64,000 nucleotides of DNA, taken from assembly GCF_000968195.1 (NCBI RefSeq), contig NZ_FO704550.1, positions 1,550,001 to 1,614,000 on the forward strand, read 5' to 3'. The DNA comes from Xenorhabdus doucetiae. Its GTDB lineage: Bacteria > Pseudomonadota > Gammaproteobacteria > Enterobacterales > Enterobacteriaceae. The notes under the pieces are model-generated. The model worked only from the letters and a program-made list of their open reading frames with translations. It was not told the DNA's origin and ran no database searches. Within the stretch, counting starts at the first letter, position 1, and every line of letters starts with the position of its first letter. The position numbers and the translations under genes were made by a program. Shown here piece after piece: positions 9,090 to 18,594 of this stretch.

Positions 9090-9116
9090 AAAGGCCCCAA
9101 GTATTAAGGGGCCTTT
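9090..9116 (-). terminator. Hairpin between pflB and pflA
   Basis: AAAGGCCCC and GGGGCCTTT form a nine-bp perfect stem with a nine-base loop. It would terminate or attenuate transcription from pflB into pflA. Confidence 0.75.
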
Positions 9117-9197
9117 AGTGTATGCCATTTTATTTCAATAGAACATAATGACATGCTGAGGTAACGCGATTTTAATTCACTCTATTTCAAGTCATTA

Positions 9198-11480
9198 TCA
9201 AATAGATTGAGTAAATGTACGGGTGATAACGTCCCGTTGTTGTTCTTTCGTCAAAGAGTTAAACCGCACCGCGTAGCCTGATACACGAATGGTCAATTGA
9301 GGGTATTTCTCAGGATGTTCCATGGCATCCAACAGCATTTCGCGGTTCATCACATTGACGTTCAGATGCTGACCCCCTTCGATATCCGCTTCGTGATGGA
9401 AATAACCATCCATCAGACCCGCCAGATTGGCTTTACGCACTTCATCATCTTTACCCAACGCATTGGGTACAATAGAGAACGTGTATGAAATACCATCTTT
9501 GGCATAGGCAAACGGCAGTTTAGCCACCGAAGTCAATGACGCCACGGCACCTTTTTGATCGCGCCCGTGCATTGGGTTCGCACCGGGTCCAAAGGGTGCG
9601 CCGGCACGACGCCCATCCGGCGTATTACCCGTTTTCTTACCATAAACCACGTTTGAGGTAATGGTCAGCACTGATTGTGTCGGAATGGCATTGCGGTAGG
9701 TTTGTAGTTTCTGAATTTTCTTCATGAAACGTTCAACCAGATCACACGCGATATCATCAACACGGGGATCGTTGTTACCGAATTGTGGATATTCACCTTC
9801 AATATTGAAATCAATTGCCAGCCCATCTTCATCGCGGATTGGGGAAACCTTCGCATATTTAATCGCAGACAGTGAGTCAGCAGCAACAGACAGGCCTGCG
9901 ATGCCACACGCCATGGTGCGAACCACATCACGATCATGCAGTGCCATCAATGATGCCTCGTAGCTATATTTATCATGCATGTAGTGGATGATATTCAGGG
10001 CCGTGACATACTGTTTTGCCAGCCAATCCATGAAATGATCCATGCGATCCATGACCTTATCATAATCCAGCACGGCGTCTTTCATGGGTTCTTCTTTCGG
10101 GCCAACCTGCATTTTCATTTTTTCATCCACACCGCCGTTGATGGCATACAGCATGGTTTTTGCCAGATTCGCGCGGGCGCCGAAGAACTGCATTTGTTTA
10201 CCCACCACCATTGGGCTGACACAGCACGCGATAGCATAATCATCGCTGTTGAAGTCAGGGCGCATCAGGTCATCATTTTCATATTGCAGGGATGACGTAT
10301 CGATCGAGACTTTTGCGGCAAACTTTTTAAAGCTAATGGGCAGTTTTTCAGACCACAGGATGGTCATGTTAGGTTCCGGGGATGGTCCCATGGTATAGAG
10401 CGTATTCAGGAAGCGGAAACTGTTTTTGGTGACCAGCGTCCGCCCATCCAGGCCCATACCCGCCAGTGATTCGGTTGCCCAAATAGGGTCGCCGGAGAAC
10501 AGCTCATCATATTCTGGTGTACGCAGGAAACGTACCATGCGCAATTTCATGACCAAATGGTCGATCAGCTCTTGAGCTTGTTGTTCGGTCAATTTACCTG
10601 CCCGAATATCACGTTCGATGTAGATGTCCAGGAAGGTGGAAACACGGCCAAAGGACATCGCCGCCCCGTTTTGGGATTTAACGGCGGCCAGATAAGCGAA
10701 ATAAGTCCATTGCACGGCTTCTTTGGCATTGGTGGCAGGGTTGGAAATATCATAGCCATGTTTAGCCGCCATCTCTTTGATTTGACTCAGGGCACGGTGC
10801 TGTTCGGCAAGCTCTTCACGCAGGCGAATGGTCGCTTCTAACTCTTCGCCGTTTTCCAATTTTTCCTGCAAGGAGGTGAATTGAGCAAATTTCTCATCGC
10901 GCAGGACGTCGATACCGTACAACGCAACACGACGGTAATCGCCGATAATGCGACCACGGCCGTAAGCATCAGGCAGGCCGGTCAAGACACCCGATTTACG
11001 GCATTTCAGTATATCGGGGGTGTAAACATCGAATACCCCTTGGTTATGCGTCTTACGATATTCAGTGAAAATTTGTTTCAGTTTTGGGTCGAGTTCGCGA
11101 TCGTAAGCTTTACAGGAACTTTCAACCATTTTAATGCCACCAAAGGGAATAATGGCACGTTTCAGTGGCGCTTCGGTTTGCAGGCCAACGATTTGTTCCA
11201 ACGCTTTCTCAATATAACCGGCATCATGAGAGGTAATGGTAGACGCAATATCAGTATCAAAATCTACCGGTGCATGGGTGCGGTTTTCGATTTTGATACC
11301 TTCCATGACTTTTTCCCACAAAACGTTTGTCGCTTCTGTGGCACCCTCAAGGAATGATTCATCCCCTTCATACGGGAGATAGTTTTTCTGGATGAAATCA
11401 CGGACATTGACTTCATTCTGCCAGCTACCCTCGTTAAAGCCTTGCCATGCTACAGAAAATTTTTCGTTTAACTCGGACAT
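9198..11480 (-). CDS. pflB: Formate C-acetyltransferase (pyruvate formate-lyase)
   Basis: PflB cleaves pyruvate with CoA to acetyl-CoA and formate and is the central step of mixed-acid fermentation. It has 760 residues, the same as E. coli. The active-site cysteine pair lies in AIACCVSPMVVG (about residue 419). The glycyl radical loop RVSGYAVRF is near the C-terminus (about residue 735). It is preceded by focA and followed by pflA, all on the - strand. The focA-pflB gap is only 54 bp, so they form one operon. Confidence 0.99.
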   Translation of the reverse strand: MSELNEKFSVAWQGFNEGSWQNEVNVRDFIQKNYLPYEGDESFLEGATEATNVLWEKVMEGIKIENRTHAPVDFDTDIASTITSHDAGYIEKALEQIVGLQTEAPLKRAIIPFGGIKMVESSCKAYDRELDPKLKQIFTEYRKTHNQGVFDVYTPDILKCRKSGVLTGLPDAYGRGRIIGDYRRVALYGIDVLRDEKFAQFTSLQEKLENGEELEATIRLREELAEQHRALSQIKEMAAKHGYDISNPATNAKEAVQWTYFAYLAAVKSQNGAAMSFGRVSTFLDIYIERDIRAGKLTEQQAQELIDHLVMKLRMVRFLRTPEYDELFSGDPIWATESLAGMGLDGRTLVTKNSFRFLNTLYTMGPSPEPNMTILWSEKLPISFKKFAAKVSIDTSSLQYENDDLMRPDFNSDDYAIACCVSPMVVGKQMQFFGARANLAKTMLYAINGGVDEKMKMQVGPKEEPMKDAVLDYDKVMDRMDHFMDWLAKQYVTALNIIHYMHDKYSYEASLMALHDRDVVRTMACGIAGLSVAADSLSAIKYAKVSPIRDEDGLAIDFNIEGEYPQFGNNDPRVDDIACDLVERFMKKIQKLQTYRNAIPTQSVLTITSNVVYGKKTGNTPDGRRAGAPFGPGANPMHGRDQKGAVASLTSVAKLPFAYAKDGISYTFSIVPNALGKDDEVRKANLAGLMDGYFHHEADIEGGQHLNVNVMNREMLLDAMEHPEKYPQLTIRVSGYAVRFNSLTKEQQRDVITRTFTQSI

Positions 11481-11534
11481 GATACTTCTACCTTTTAACA
11501 GTGGAAATTTTAAGAAATCTGATAGGGAGGCAAC

Positions 11535-12392
11535 TTACTGTTTTTTGTCGCCACGTAAATACATCAACCAATAAGCCAACCCGACCAATACCGCACCGCC
11601 AATAATGTTACCTATCGTGACAGGGATCAGGTTATCAGTAATAAAACTGGAAACGTTCAGTTGGGGAAATTTTTCAGGGGTTGTCCCTGCTTGCTGCCAA
11701 AATGCTTCTGGGGCGAAGTTTTTGATTATGATCCCGAACGGAATTAAGAACATGTTAGCGATACTGTGTTCAAAACCACTCGCAACAAACATGCCAATGG
11801 GCAGGATTAATGCAAATAGCTTATCGATCAAACTGCGTCCGGCATAGCTCATCCAGACAGCCAGGCATACCATCAAGTTGGCTAAAATCCCCAGACATAC
11901 GGCCTCGACAAAAGAGTGGTGCATTTTATGGTCTGCGGTCTGTAAGACATTCAAACCCCAAGCCCCATTGGCAACGGCATATTGGCCGGAATACCAAACC
12001 AAGGCGACGAAAAACAGGGCGCCAATCAGATTACCGATATACACGTTAATCCAGTTTTTGAACATTTGAGACCAAGTGATACGTCCTGTCGCTTTTGAAA
12101 TGATCGTTAATACGGTGGACGTGAAGAGGTCGACACCACATATCACCACTAACATCAGGCCAAGGGAGAAACAGATCCCGCCGGTTAATTTCGCTAATCC
12201 ATAAGGAATAGAGGCGGTTCCGGTTGTTGCCGTAATATAAAAAACAAAAGCAATGGAAATAAACACACCTGCCATGATTGCCGATAAATACGTCACTGCG
12301 GGATGTTTATGGGTTTTATAGACACCACTATCATCAGCGATTTGTGCCATTACAGCAGGCGGAAATAAATTAAAAGGGTTGTCAGTTTTCAT
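11535..12392 (-). CDS. focA: Formate channel FocA
   Basis: FocA moves formate across the inner membrane and exports the product of PflB. The 285-residue protein has six hydrophobic segments and the FNT-family pattern GGICFSLGLMLVVICG (about residue 70), where the Cys-Gly region belongs to the channel filter. The N-terminal helix is short and polar (MKTDNPFNLFPPAVMAQIA) and in the family it gates the pore. It is the first gene of the focA-pflB operon. Likely -10 and FNR sites lie upstream. Confidence 0.97.
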   Translation of the reverse strand: MKTDNPFNLFPPAVMAQIADDSGVYKTHKHPAVTYLSAIMAGVFISIAFVFYITATTGTASIPYGLAKLTGGICFSLGLMLVVICGVDLFTSTVLTIISKATGRITWSQMFKNWINVYIGNLIGALFFVALVWYSGQYAVANGAWGLNVLQTADHKMHHSFVEAVCLGILANLMVCLAVWMSYAGRSLIDKLFALILPIGMFVASGFEHSIANMFLIPFGIIIKNFAPEAFWQQAGTTPEKFPQLNVSSFITDNLIPVTIGNIIGGAVLVGLAYWLMYLRGDKKQ

Positions 12393-12714
12393 ACTAACAC
12401 GCTCTTTATCCTTGATTAATTATAGCACGCCTTGATAGTAACAAACGGGCATTGGCCTGAATTTGATATGGATCATATTAGGCTGAAAATCTAATGAAGT
12501 ATGGCAGGATAAACGAGATGATTTTATGATAACTTAATGATTTTAAATGATAAATATTTTTAATTTTTATAAAATATTTTATATTGGTGCTTTTAGTCTT
12601 TTGGAGATTAAAAGTAAAATAACAGGTTAAATTGTCATTTATTTGTTATTTAAAAATAAATTGTATTTAACCTGAAATTTACTTTTTGTTATTAACAAAC
12701 GCTAATGCAACAGT
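12393..12714. promoter_or_regulatory. focA promoter region and ycaO 3' flank
   Basis: These 322 AT-rich bases contain no gene. On the - strand a TATAAT lies at 12424-12419, about 26 bases before the focA start, so transcription may begin near 12412. No good -35 is seen, consistent with an activator-dependent promoter. Most of the remainder is AT-rich sequence 3' of ycaO, and the FNR-like box lies near its focA side. Confidence 0.55.
12463..12476 (-). promoter_or_regulatory. FNR-like site upstream of focA-pflB
   Basis: TTGATATGGATCAT matches the FNR consensus TTGAT-N4-ATCAA in nine of ten positions. It is centred about 57 bases upstream of the inferred focA start point. FNR activation of focA-pfl is established in E. 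coli; binding here is inferred. Confidence 0.55.
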
Positions 12715-14478
12715 TTATTTATTCGACCAAAATTCACGTTTGGCTTTTTGCAGTTTCTCATAAGCATTCAGTAATGCTTGATGAGCGGGCAATGCTTTTA
12801 ATTCTGAATCAATAGCCCATAGGCCATGGAAGCAGTTTTCTCCGGCAAGCGCAGCAGAAGCCGCATCGACCGTGTCTTGACCGTACATTTTGACAAATGC
12901 CTGATAATACTGCTCTGGTTTGCGATCTTCTTCTTGAGTCAACAGCAACAGCGTTTGCAGACAGCGATAATAGTTAGCACGTTCCGCCGTGAAAACCGAG
13001 GCATTAAAATCTTGTGTCCACTCAACCCAAATCAGGGCTTGTTCCAAGTCTTTGCCGGCCAGTGCCAGCATGGATTTCAATTCACCAATACGCAGGTTGC
13101 TCCAGCCGTTATCTTTACCCGCCGCAATGCCCAATAACTCACGGACACGGGTGAAATCATCCAAACCTTCATCATCTAACTGTTCGAGGAAAGCCAAATA
13201 TTCTTCTGGCTGCCATTGGCTTTCCGGCAATGCCAGAATGGTGTCGCGCAGATGAGTTCCCATGGTGTTATTGGCAATGTGCAGATCTTCGACCGGATAA
13301 ATATCGGACATGCCGGGCACCAGAATCCGGCAAGCGTAAACGCCAAGATGCTCATAATCAGCAACATAAACTTCTGCATCCAGTTGATTGAAGATCCCCA
13401 TCAGGGTGGTGAACTCTTCCTCTGTCGTTCCGCTGAAATTCCAGTCGGCAAACTCATAATCGGCATCTTGCTTAAACAGATCCCAACTGATTGCACCGCT
13501 GGAATCAATAAAATGAGTTTCCAGATTAGTATGCTCAGAAACTTCCTCATCATCAAAACTCGGCGGAGTGAAGACATCCAAATCTTTCAGGCTACGGCCT
13601 TGCAACAGTTCTGTGACTGTGCGCTCCAGTGCAACACCAAAATCAGGATGGGCGCCAAAGGAGGCAAAACAAGTGCCATTATTAGGATTGAACAGGACGA
13701 CGCAAATGACGGGAAATTGCCCACCCAGTGAAGCATCGTAACAATAGAGCGGGAAGCCTTCTTCCTGCAATTTATTGACCGATGCCACCACGCTTGGGTA
13801 GTGATCCATTATCTCTTGTGGAATTTCAGGCAAACTGATGCATTCTGCGATAATGCGGTTTTTCACATAGCGCTCGAAGACTTCCGATAATCCCTGAACA
13901 CGTGCTTCATTCATGGTATTGCCGGCTGACATGCCGTTTGAAACGTACAGGTTTCCGACAATATTCATTGGAATATAAATCGTTTGATGATCTGACAGGC
14001 GAGTGAATGGCAGGGCACAGATCCCACGCTCTTCATTACCCGATTGCAGATCAACTAACTGGCTGGCGCAAAGCGCGTTATCTGGATTGTAAAAACGGTG
14101 CAGGCGTTCGTCTAAAATCCCCTTTGGCAGAGAATCATCTTCTGGCAATGGGAACCATTTTTCATTTGGATAATGAACAAACTCGCCATTAGCAACGGTA
14201 TTACCGAGATAAAAATCAGCAAAGAAATAGTTTGTCGATAGACGCTCAAAATATTCTCCCAATGCAGAGGCCAAAGCCGCTTTCTTGCTGGCACCCTTGC
14301 CATTCGTAAAGCACAGCGGGCAGTCACGATCGCGGATATGTACTGACCAAACATTCGGAACAGGATTCAGCCATGAGGCCTCTTCAATATTAAAACCAAG
14401 AGACTCCAGTTTGTGCTGAAAGCGGCTAATGGAGTCTTCCAACGCGGCATCTTTGCCTGGGATATAGGTCTGCGTCAT
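12715..14478 (-). CDS. ycaO: YcaO protein (RimO accessory factor type)
   Basis: YcaO domain proteins use ATP to activate peptide amides. The E. coli enzyme is linked to beta-methylthiolation of ribosomal protein S12 by RimO, with an unresolved mechanism. The product has 587 residues (E. coli 586). The conserved ATP-binding region includes ALGEYFERLSTNYF (about residue 92) and EARVQGLSEVFERYVKNR (about residue 191). A C-terminal all-helical region (about 400-580) follows. No azoline cyclodehydratase partner or precursor peptide lies nearby, which argues for the housekeeping role. It sits upstream of focA as in E. coli. Confidence 0.93.
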   Translation of the reverse strand: MTQTYIPGKDAALEDSISRFQHKLESLGFNIEEASWLNPVPNVWSVHIRDRDCPLCFTNGKGASKKAALASALGEYFERLSTNYFFADFYLGNTVANGEFVHYPNEKWFPLPEDDSLPKGILDERLHRFYNPDNALCASQLVDLQSGNEERGICALPFTRLSDHQTIYIPMNIVGNLYVSNGMSAGNTMNEARVQGLSEVFERYVKNRIIAECISLPEIPQEIMDHYPSVVASVNKLQEEGFPLYCYDASLGGQFPVICVVLFNPNNGTCFASFGAHPDFGVALERTVTELLQGRSLKDLDVFTPPSFDDEEVSEHTNLETHFIDSSGAISWDLFKQDADYEFADWNFSGTTEEEFTTLMGIFNQLDAEVYVADYEHLGVYACRILVPGMSDIYPVEDLHIANNTMGTHLRDTILALPESQWQPEEYLAFLEQLDDEGLDDFTRVRELLGIAAGKDNGWSNLRIGELKSMLALAGKDLEQALIWVEWTQDFNASVFTAERANYYRCLQTLLLLTQEEDRKPEQYYQAFVKMYGQDTVDAASAALAGENCFHGLWAIDSELKALPAHQALLNAYEKLQKAKREFWSNK

Positions 14479-14625
14479 CGTGATTCACTTCAATGTATGT
14501 TAAAGGCGCATATCATACGGCGTTTTTTTTATCCGCTCTATCAATTCCCAAAAATTATTGTTAATTAGAGTTTATTTATTGTGAGTTTACATAATAAAAT
14601 GGCTTTTTTTACAAAAGGTTGAATA

Positions 14626-15669
14626 ATGAAAAAGACTAAAATAACAGCAATTGCCGGTTTTCTGGCTTTAGTTAGTGGTTCTGCTTTCGCTCTGCCAAAC
14701 ATTACGGTTTTGGCAACTGGAGGCACAATTGCCGGGGGTGGTGAATCTGCAACTCAATCGAATTATACCGCGGGTAAAGTAGGCATTGATGCCCTGCTGA
14801 ATGCGGTACCGGCAATTAAAAATATTGCGGATTTGAAAGGCGAGCAGGTTGTCAGCATCGGTTCTCAGGACATGAACGATCAGGTGTGGCTGACTCTGGC
14901 GAAAAAAATCAACGCAGATTGTGACAAAACCGATGGTTTTGTTATCACCCATGGTACTGACACCATGGAAGAAACGGCATATTTCCTCGATCTGACCACA
15001 CAATGTCAGAAGCCTGTCGTGATGGTGGGGGCAATGCGTCCATCGACTGCGCTGGGTGCTGATGGTCCGTTAAACCTGTACAACGCAGTGGTGGTTGCGG
15101 CTGATAAAAACTCAGCAAACCGTGGTGTTCTGCTGGCGATGAATGATTCCGTTATTCATGGCCGTGACATTGGTAAACTGAGCACAACCGAAGTTCAAGC
15201 ATTCCAGCCTGTGAATGCGGGTGCTCAGGGTTTTGTTCACAATGGTAACGTACACTACTATTCTGCGGCATCAGTCAAGGCCGGCAAAGCTGCTTTCGAT
15301 GTGAGCAAGCTGGATAAATTGCCAAAAGTTGGCATCGTTTATAACCATTCCAACGCCTCTGATCTGCCGGCCAAAGCCTTTGTTGAAAATGGCTATCAGG
15401 GTATTGTCAGTGCCGGCGTCGGTAACGGTAATATCTATAAGTCCATTCTTGACACACTGGCGACAGCCGCTAAAGAGGGTGTTGTTGTTGTTCGCTCCAG
15501 CCGTATTCCTTTCGGTTATACCACTCAGAATGCGGAAGTTAACGACAGCAAATATGGTTTTGTCGCATCAGAGCGTCTGAATCCTCAGAAAGCGCGCGTG
15601 CTTCTGCAATTGGCTCTGACGCAAACTGCTGATGCTGCAAAAATTCAGGAAATGTTTAATAAATATTAA
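14626..15669 (+). CDS. ansB: Type II (periplasmic) L-asparaginase
   Basis: AnsB hydrolyses asparagine to aspartate and ammonia in the periplasm. The 347 residues begin with a Sec signal peptide (MKKTKITAIAGFLALVSGSAFA). The two threonine catalytic motifs follow: TGGTIAGGG near residue 31 and ITHGTDTMEETA near residue 108. The C-terminal SSRIPFGYT contributes to the fold of the family. The gene has its own terminator and stands between ycaO and serC, where E. coli has ycaP, so it is an insertion or rearrangement relative to that order. The signal peptide separates it from cytoplasmic AnsA. Confidence 0.95.
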   Translation: MKKTKITAIAGFLALVSGSAFALPNITVLATGGTIAGGGESATQSNYTAGKVGIDALLNAVPAIKNIADLKGEQVVSIGSQDMNDQVWLTLAKKINADCDKTDGFVITHGTDTMEETAYFLDLTTQCQKPVVMVGAMRPSTALGADGPLNLYNAVVVAADKNSANRGVLLAMNDSVIHGRDIGKLSTTEVQAFQPVNAGAQGFVHNGNVHYYSAASVKAGKAAFDVSKLDKLPKVGIVYNHSNASDLPAKAFVENGYQGIVSAGVGNGNIYKSILDTLATAAKEGVVVVRSSRIPFGYTTQNAEVNDSKYGFVASERLNPQKARVLLQLALTQTADAAKIQEMFNKY

Positions 15670-15687
15670 TTCCTGATTGAAGTCTAT

Positions 15688-15714
15688 AAAAAGGCGCATT
15701 TGATGCGCCTTTTT
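15688..15714 (+). terminator. Rho-independent terminator after ansB
   Basis: AAAAAGGCGCAT and ATGCGCCTTTTT flank a three-base loop, with a terminal T-run, 18 bases after the ansB stop. Confidence 0.9.
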
Positions 15715-15965
15715 ATATTCCAATTATTTCTTACACTCATCAATAATTTTCTTTTTTAAATAAAAACCAATATTACTCAGACTATTTTCTTTGACGTTTT
15801 CTTATTTTGGTTATAACTCATTGCATTATTTATCATAAGATGATTCATCAACGAGTTATGCTATAGGTTTCAACAAATGTTTAATAACCGTTGCAGCGCT
15901 ACGGCGGGAGTGATAAAACCAATACGTCCGATTTTATTGTATCCATTGATAGGGTGAAGTTAATA

Positions 15966-17054
15966 ATGAGTCAGGTATATAATTTCAGCGCTGGTCCAGC
16001 TATGTTGCCAGCAGAAGTATTACGACGTGCAGAGCAGGAACTTTGCAACTGGCACGGCTTGGGGACATCGGTAATGGAAATCAGCCACCGCAGCAAAGAG
16101 TTTGTGGCTGTTGCAGCCGAGGCAGAAAAAGATCTCCGAGATTTATTAGCAATACCTGAGAATTACAAAGTGCTGTTTTGTCACGGCGGTGCCCGTGGGC
16201 AATTCTCGGCGTTACCGCAAAATTTATTGGGTGATAAATCGACAGCAGATTATATTGTGAGTGGCTACTGGTCTGAATGTGCAGCGAAAGAAGCAGAAAA
16301 ATATTGCACGCCAAATATCATTGATATCAGGGCAGAAACGGATGGTGTCAAAAGTGTGAAGTCGATGAGTGAATGGGCCTTGAGCAGCGATGCGGCCTAT
16401 ATCCATTATTGTCCGAATGAAACGATTGACGGCATTGCCATTTTTGAAGAGCCTGATTTTGGTGACGATAAAATTGTCATTGCCGATTACTCTTCAACCA
16501 TTCTCTCTAATCCCATTGATGTTAGCCGTTATGGGGTTATCTATGCCGGGGCACAAAAAAATATTGGGCCAGCAGGCATAACGGTTGTCATTATCCGTGA
16601 AGATTTATTGGGTAAAGCACACCCGCATACGCCATCTATCTTGGATTATACGGTACTGGCCCAATATGACTCTATGTATAACACGCCACCGACATTTGCA
16701 TGGTATCTGTCCGGCATGGTCTTCAAATGGTTAAAAGAGCAAGGCGGGTTACAAGAAATCAGCAAACGTAACCATGCAAAAGCCGAACATCTCTATCGCG
16801 CGGTTGATAAAAGCAAGCTGTATATCAACCGCGTTGCCCCGGAAAACCGTTCTATCATGAATGTCCCATTCCAACTGGCTAACCCAGCATTAGATAGTCA
16901 GTTTCTGGAAGAGGCCTATGCGCACGGGCTACATGCGTTGAAAGGGCACAAAGTTGCAGGGGGCGCTCGTGCTTCCATTTATAACGCCATGCCTTATGAA
17001 GGTGTAAAAACATTGGTTGAATTTATGGCTGATTTTGAACGCCGCAACGCATAA
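15966..17054 (+). CDS. serC: Phosphoserine aminotransferase
   Basis: SerC converts 3-phosphohydroxypyruvate to phosphoserine and also serves pyridoxal phosphate synthesis. The 362 residues have the N-terminus MSQVYNFSAGPAMLPAEVL typical of the family and the PLP lysine in YAGAQKNIGPAG (about residue 198). I use the ATG at 15966 because the conserved protein starts there; the frame extends upstream to 15891 with unconserved sequence. aroA follows 75 bp downstream, so this is the classical serC-aroA operon. The gap holds a small hairpin. Confidence 0.97.
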   Translation: MSQVYNFSAGPAMLPAEVLRRAEQELCNWHGLGTSVMEISHRSKEFVAVAAEAEKDLRDLLAIPENYKVLFCHGGARGQFSALPQNLLGDKSTADYIVSGYWSECAAKEAEKYCTPNIIDIRAETDGVKSVKSMSEWALSSDAAYIHYCPNETIDGIAIFEEPDFGDDKIVIADYSSTILSNPIDVSRYGVIYAGAQKNIGPAGITVVIIREDLLGKAHPHTPSILDYTVLAQYDSMYNTPPTFAWYLSGMVFKWLKEQGGLQEISKRNHAKAEHLYRAVDKSKLYINRVAPENRSIMNVPFQLANPALDSQFLEEAYAHGLHALKGHKVAGGARASIYNAMPYEGVKTLVEFMADFERRNA

Positions 17055-17066
17055 TGTTTTATCGTC

Positions 17067-17087
17067 GGGAGGGATAACGCCTCCCGC
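17067..17087 (+). other. Inverted repeat in the serC-aroA gap
   Basis: CGGGAGG and CCTCCCG form a seven-bp stem with a seven-base loop, without a T-run. It could tune aroA expression or stabilise serC mRNA. Confidence 0.5.
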
Positions 17088-17129
17088 TCTCGATTATCCC
17101 AATGAAAAAACCGGAGACTCCCCGCTATT

Positions 17130-18440
17130 ATGCAATCCCTGACGTTACAACCTATTTCCCGTATTAATGGAACAATTAACTTGCCCGGTTCTAAGAGTGT
17201 GTCTAACCGCGCTTTGTTACTGGCTGCGTTTGCCAAGGGAACAACCCGGCTCACCAATTTATTGGACAGCGATGATATCCGTTACATGCTTAATGCTTTG
17301 ACTGCATTGGGTATTTCCTATCGCCTATCCGCTGACCGTACTGTCTGTGAAGTCGAGGGGATTGGCGGTCGCATTACAGGTAAAAGCGGTATTGAATTGT
17401 TCCTCGGTAATGCCGGCACCGCAATGCGTCCATTGGCTGCGGCGCTATGTTTGGGTGAGGAATGTTTGGGAGAAGACAGCAATACGAGCGTGGTATTGAC
17501 CGGCGAACCTCGGATGAAAGAGCGTCCCATCGGTCATTTGGTCGATGCACTGCGCCAAGGCGGGGCAAAAATTGATTATCTTGAACAGGAAAATTATCCT
17601 CCCTTGCATATCAAGGGGGGATTTTCGGGCGGCAAAATTACCGTTGACGGCAGTGTCTCCAGCCAATTCCTGACCGCTTTGCTGATGGCTGCGCCATTGG
17701 CGAAAAACGACACGGAGATCCGCATACAAGGTGATTTAGTATCGAAACCTTATATTGATATTACCTTGGCACTCATGAAAAGTTTTGGTGTAACAGTGGC
17801 CAATGAACACTATCAGGTTTTTCACATTCAAGGTCAGCAGCAATATTGGTCTCCGGGGCAGTATCTGGTGGAAGGCGATGCTTCATCAGCATCTTATTTT
17901 CTGGCCGCAGCCGCCATTAAAGGCGGCACCGTTCGTGTTACGGGCATTGGCAAAAATAGCCTGCAAGGGGATACCCAATTTGCCAATGTGTTGGAACAGA
18001 TGGGGGCGACTGTTCGTTGGGGGGATGATTTTGTCGAATGCGAACGTGGCACATTGATCGGTATTGATATGGATATGAATGCCATTCCTGATGCGGCAAT
18101 GACGATTGCGACAACCGCATTGTTTGCACAGGGAGACACCGTTATCCGCAATATCTATAATTGGCGGGTAAAGGAAACGGATCGGCTGAATGCGATGGCA
18201 ACGGAATTACGAAAAATAGGTGCCGAAGTGGAAGAAGGGCATGATTATCTTCGAGTTTCTCCACCAGAAAAACTCAATCATGCTGAAATTGAAACCTATA
18301 ATGATCATCGAATTGCAATGTGTTTTTCGCTGGTGGCCCTATCGGACACCCCAGTCACCATCCTTGATCCAGGCTGTACAGCAAAAACATTCCCAGATTA
18401 TTTCAATCGGCTTGAAAAGCTCAGTCAATACACAAAATAA
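17130..18440 (+). CDS. aroA: 3-phosphoshikimate 1-carboxyvinyltransferase (EPSP synthase)
   Basis: AroA joins shikimate-3-phosphate and PEP in the aromatic amino acid pathway and is the glyphosate target. The protein has the class I signatures LPGSKSVSNRALLLAA (residue 19) and LFLGNAGTAMRPLAA (residue 90), and NDHRIAMCFSL near the end. It has 436 residues against 427 in E. coli. The extra residues sit just after LAAALCLG, where a 15-base imperfect tandem duplication (17448-17477) gives CLGEECLGED. The insertion is before LTGEPRMKERP, on the surface of the N-terminal domain by homology. Confidence 0.97.
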   Translation: MQSLTLQPISRINGTINLPGSKSVSNRALLLAAFAKGTTRLTNLLDSDDIRYMLNALTALGISYRLSADRTVCEVEGIGGRITGKSGIELFLGNAGTAMRPLAAALCLGEECLGEDSNTSVVLTGEPRMKERPIGHLVDALRQGGAKIDYLEQENYPPLHIKGGFSGGKITVDGSVSSQFLTALLMAAPLAKNDTEIRIQGDLVSKPYIDITLALMKSFGVTVANEHYQVFHIQGQQQYWSPGQYLVEGDASSASYFLAAAAIKGGTVRVTGIGKNSLQGDTQFANVLEQMGATVRWGDDFVECERGTLIGIDMDMNAIPDAAMTIATTALFAQGDTVIRNIYNWRVKETDRLNAMATELRKIGAEVEEGHDYLRVSPPEKLNHAEIETYNDHRIAMCFSLVALSDTPVTILDPGCTAKTFPDYFNRLEKLSQYTK

Positions 18441-18512
18441 ATAGAGATGGAAATAAATGGGCTTTGCCTGTTTTTCTCACCTGTTGAGCACCGTATAATA
18501 AGGCCGATTTTT

Positions 18513-18538
18513 ATTGCTTGCTAATTAAGCAATTTTTT
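18513..18538 (+). terminator. Terminator of the serC-aroA operon
   Basis: ATTGCTT and AAGCAAT surround a seven-base loop and are followed by five T residues, about 70 bases after the aroA stop. Confidence 0.75.
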
Positions 18539-18594
18539 GCATTCGGTAGATGACCTGTCTGTTATACGAATGTTATGCGAAAAGGAGGATAATA

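Noticed and set aside
13216..13731. 171-codon frame antisense to ycaO
   Set aside because: It overlaps an intact ycaO completely and lacks a ribosome site and any domain.
12715..14478. YcaO as part of a ribosomally made peptide natural product cluster
   Set aside because: No precursor peptide, dehydrogenase or E1-like partner lies nearby, and the position beside focA-pflB matches the housekeeping ycaO.
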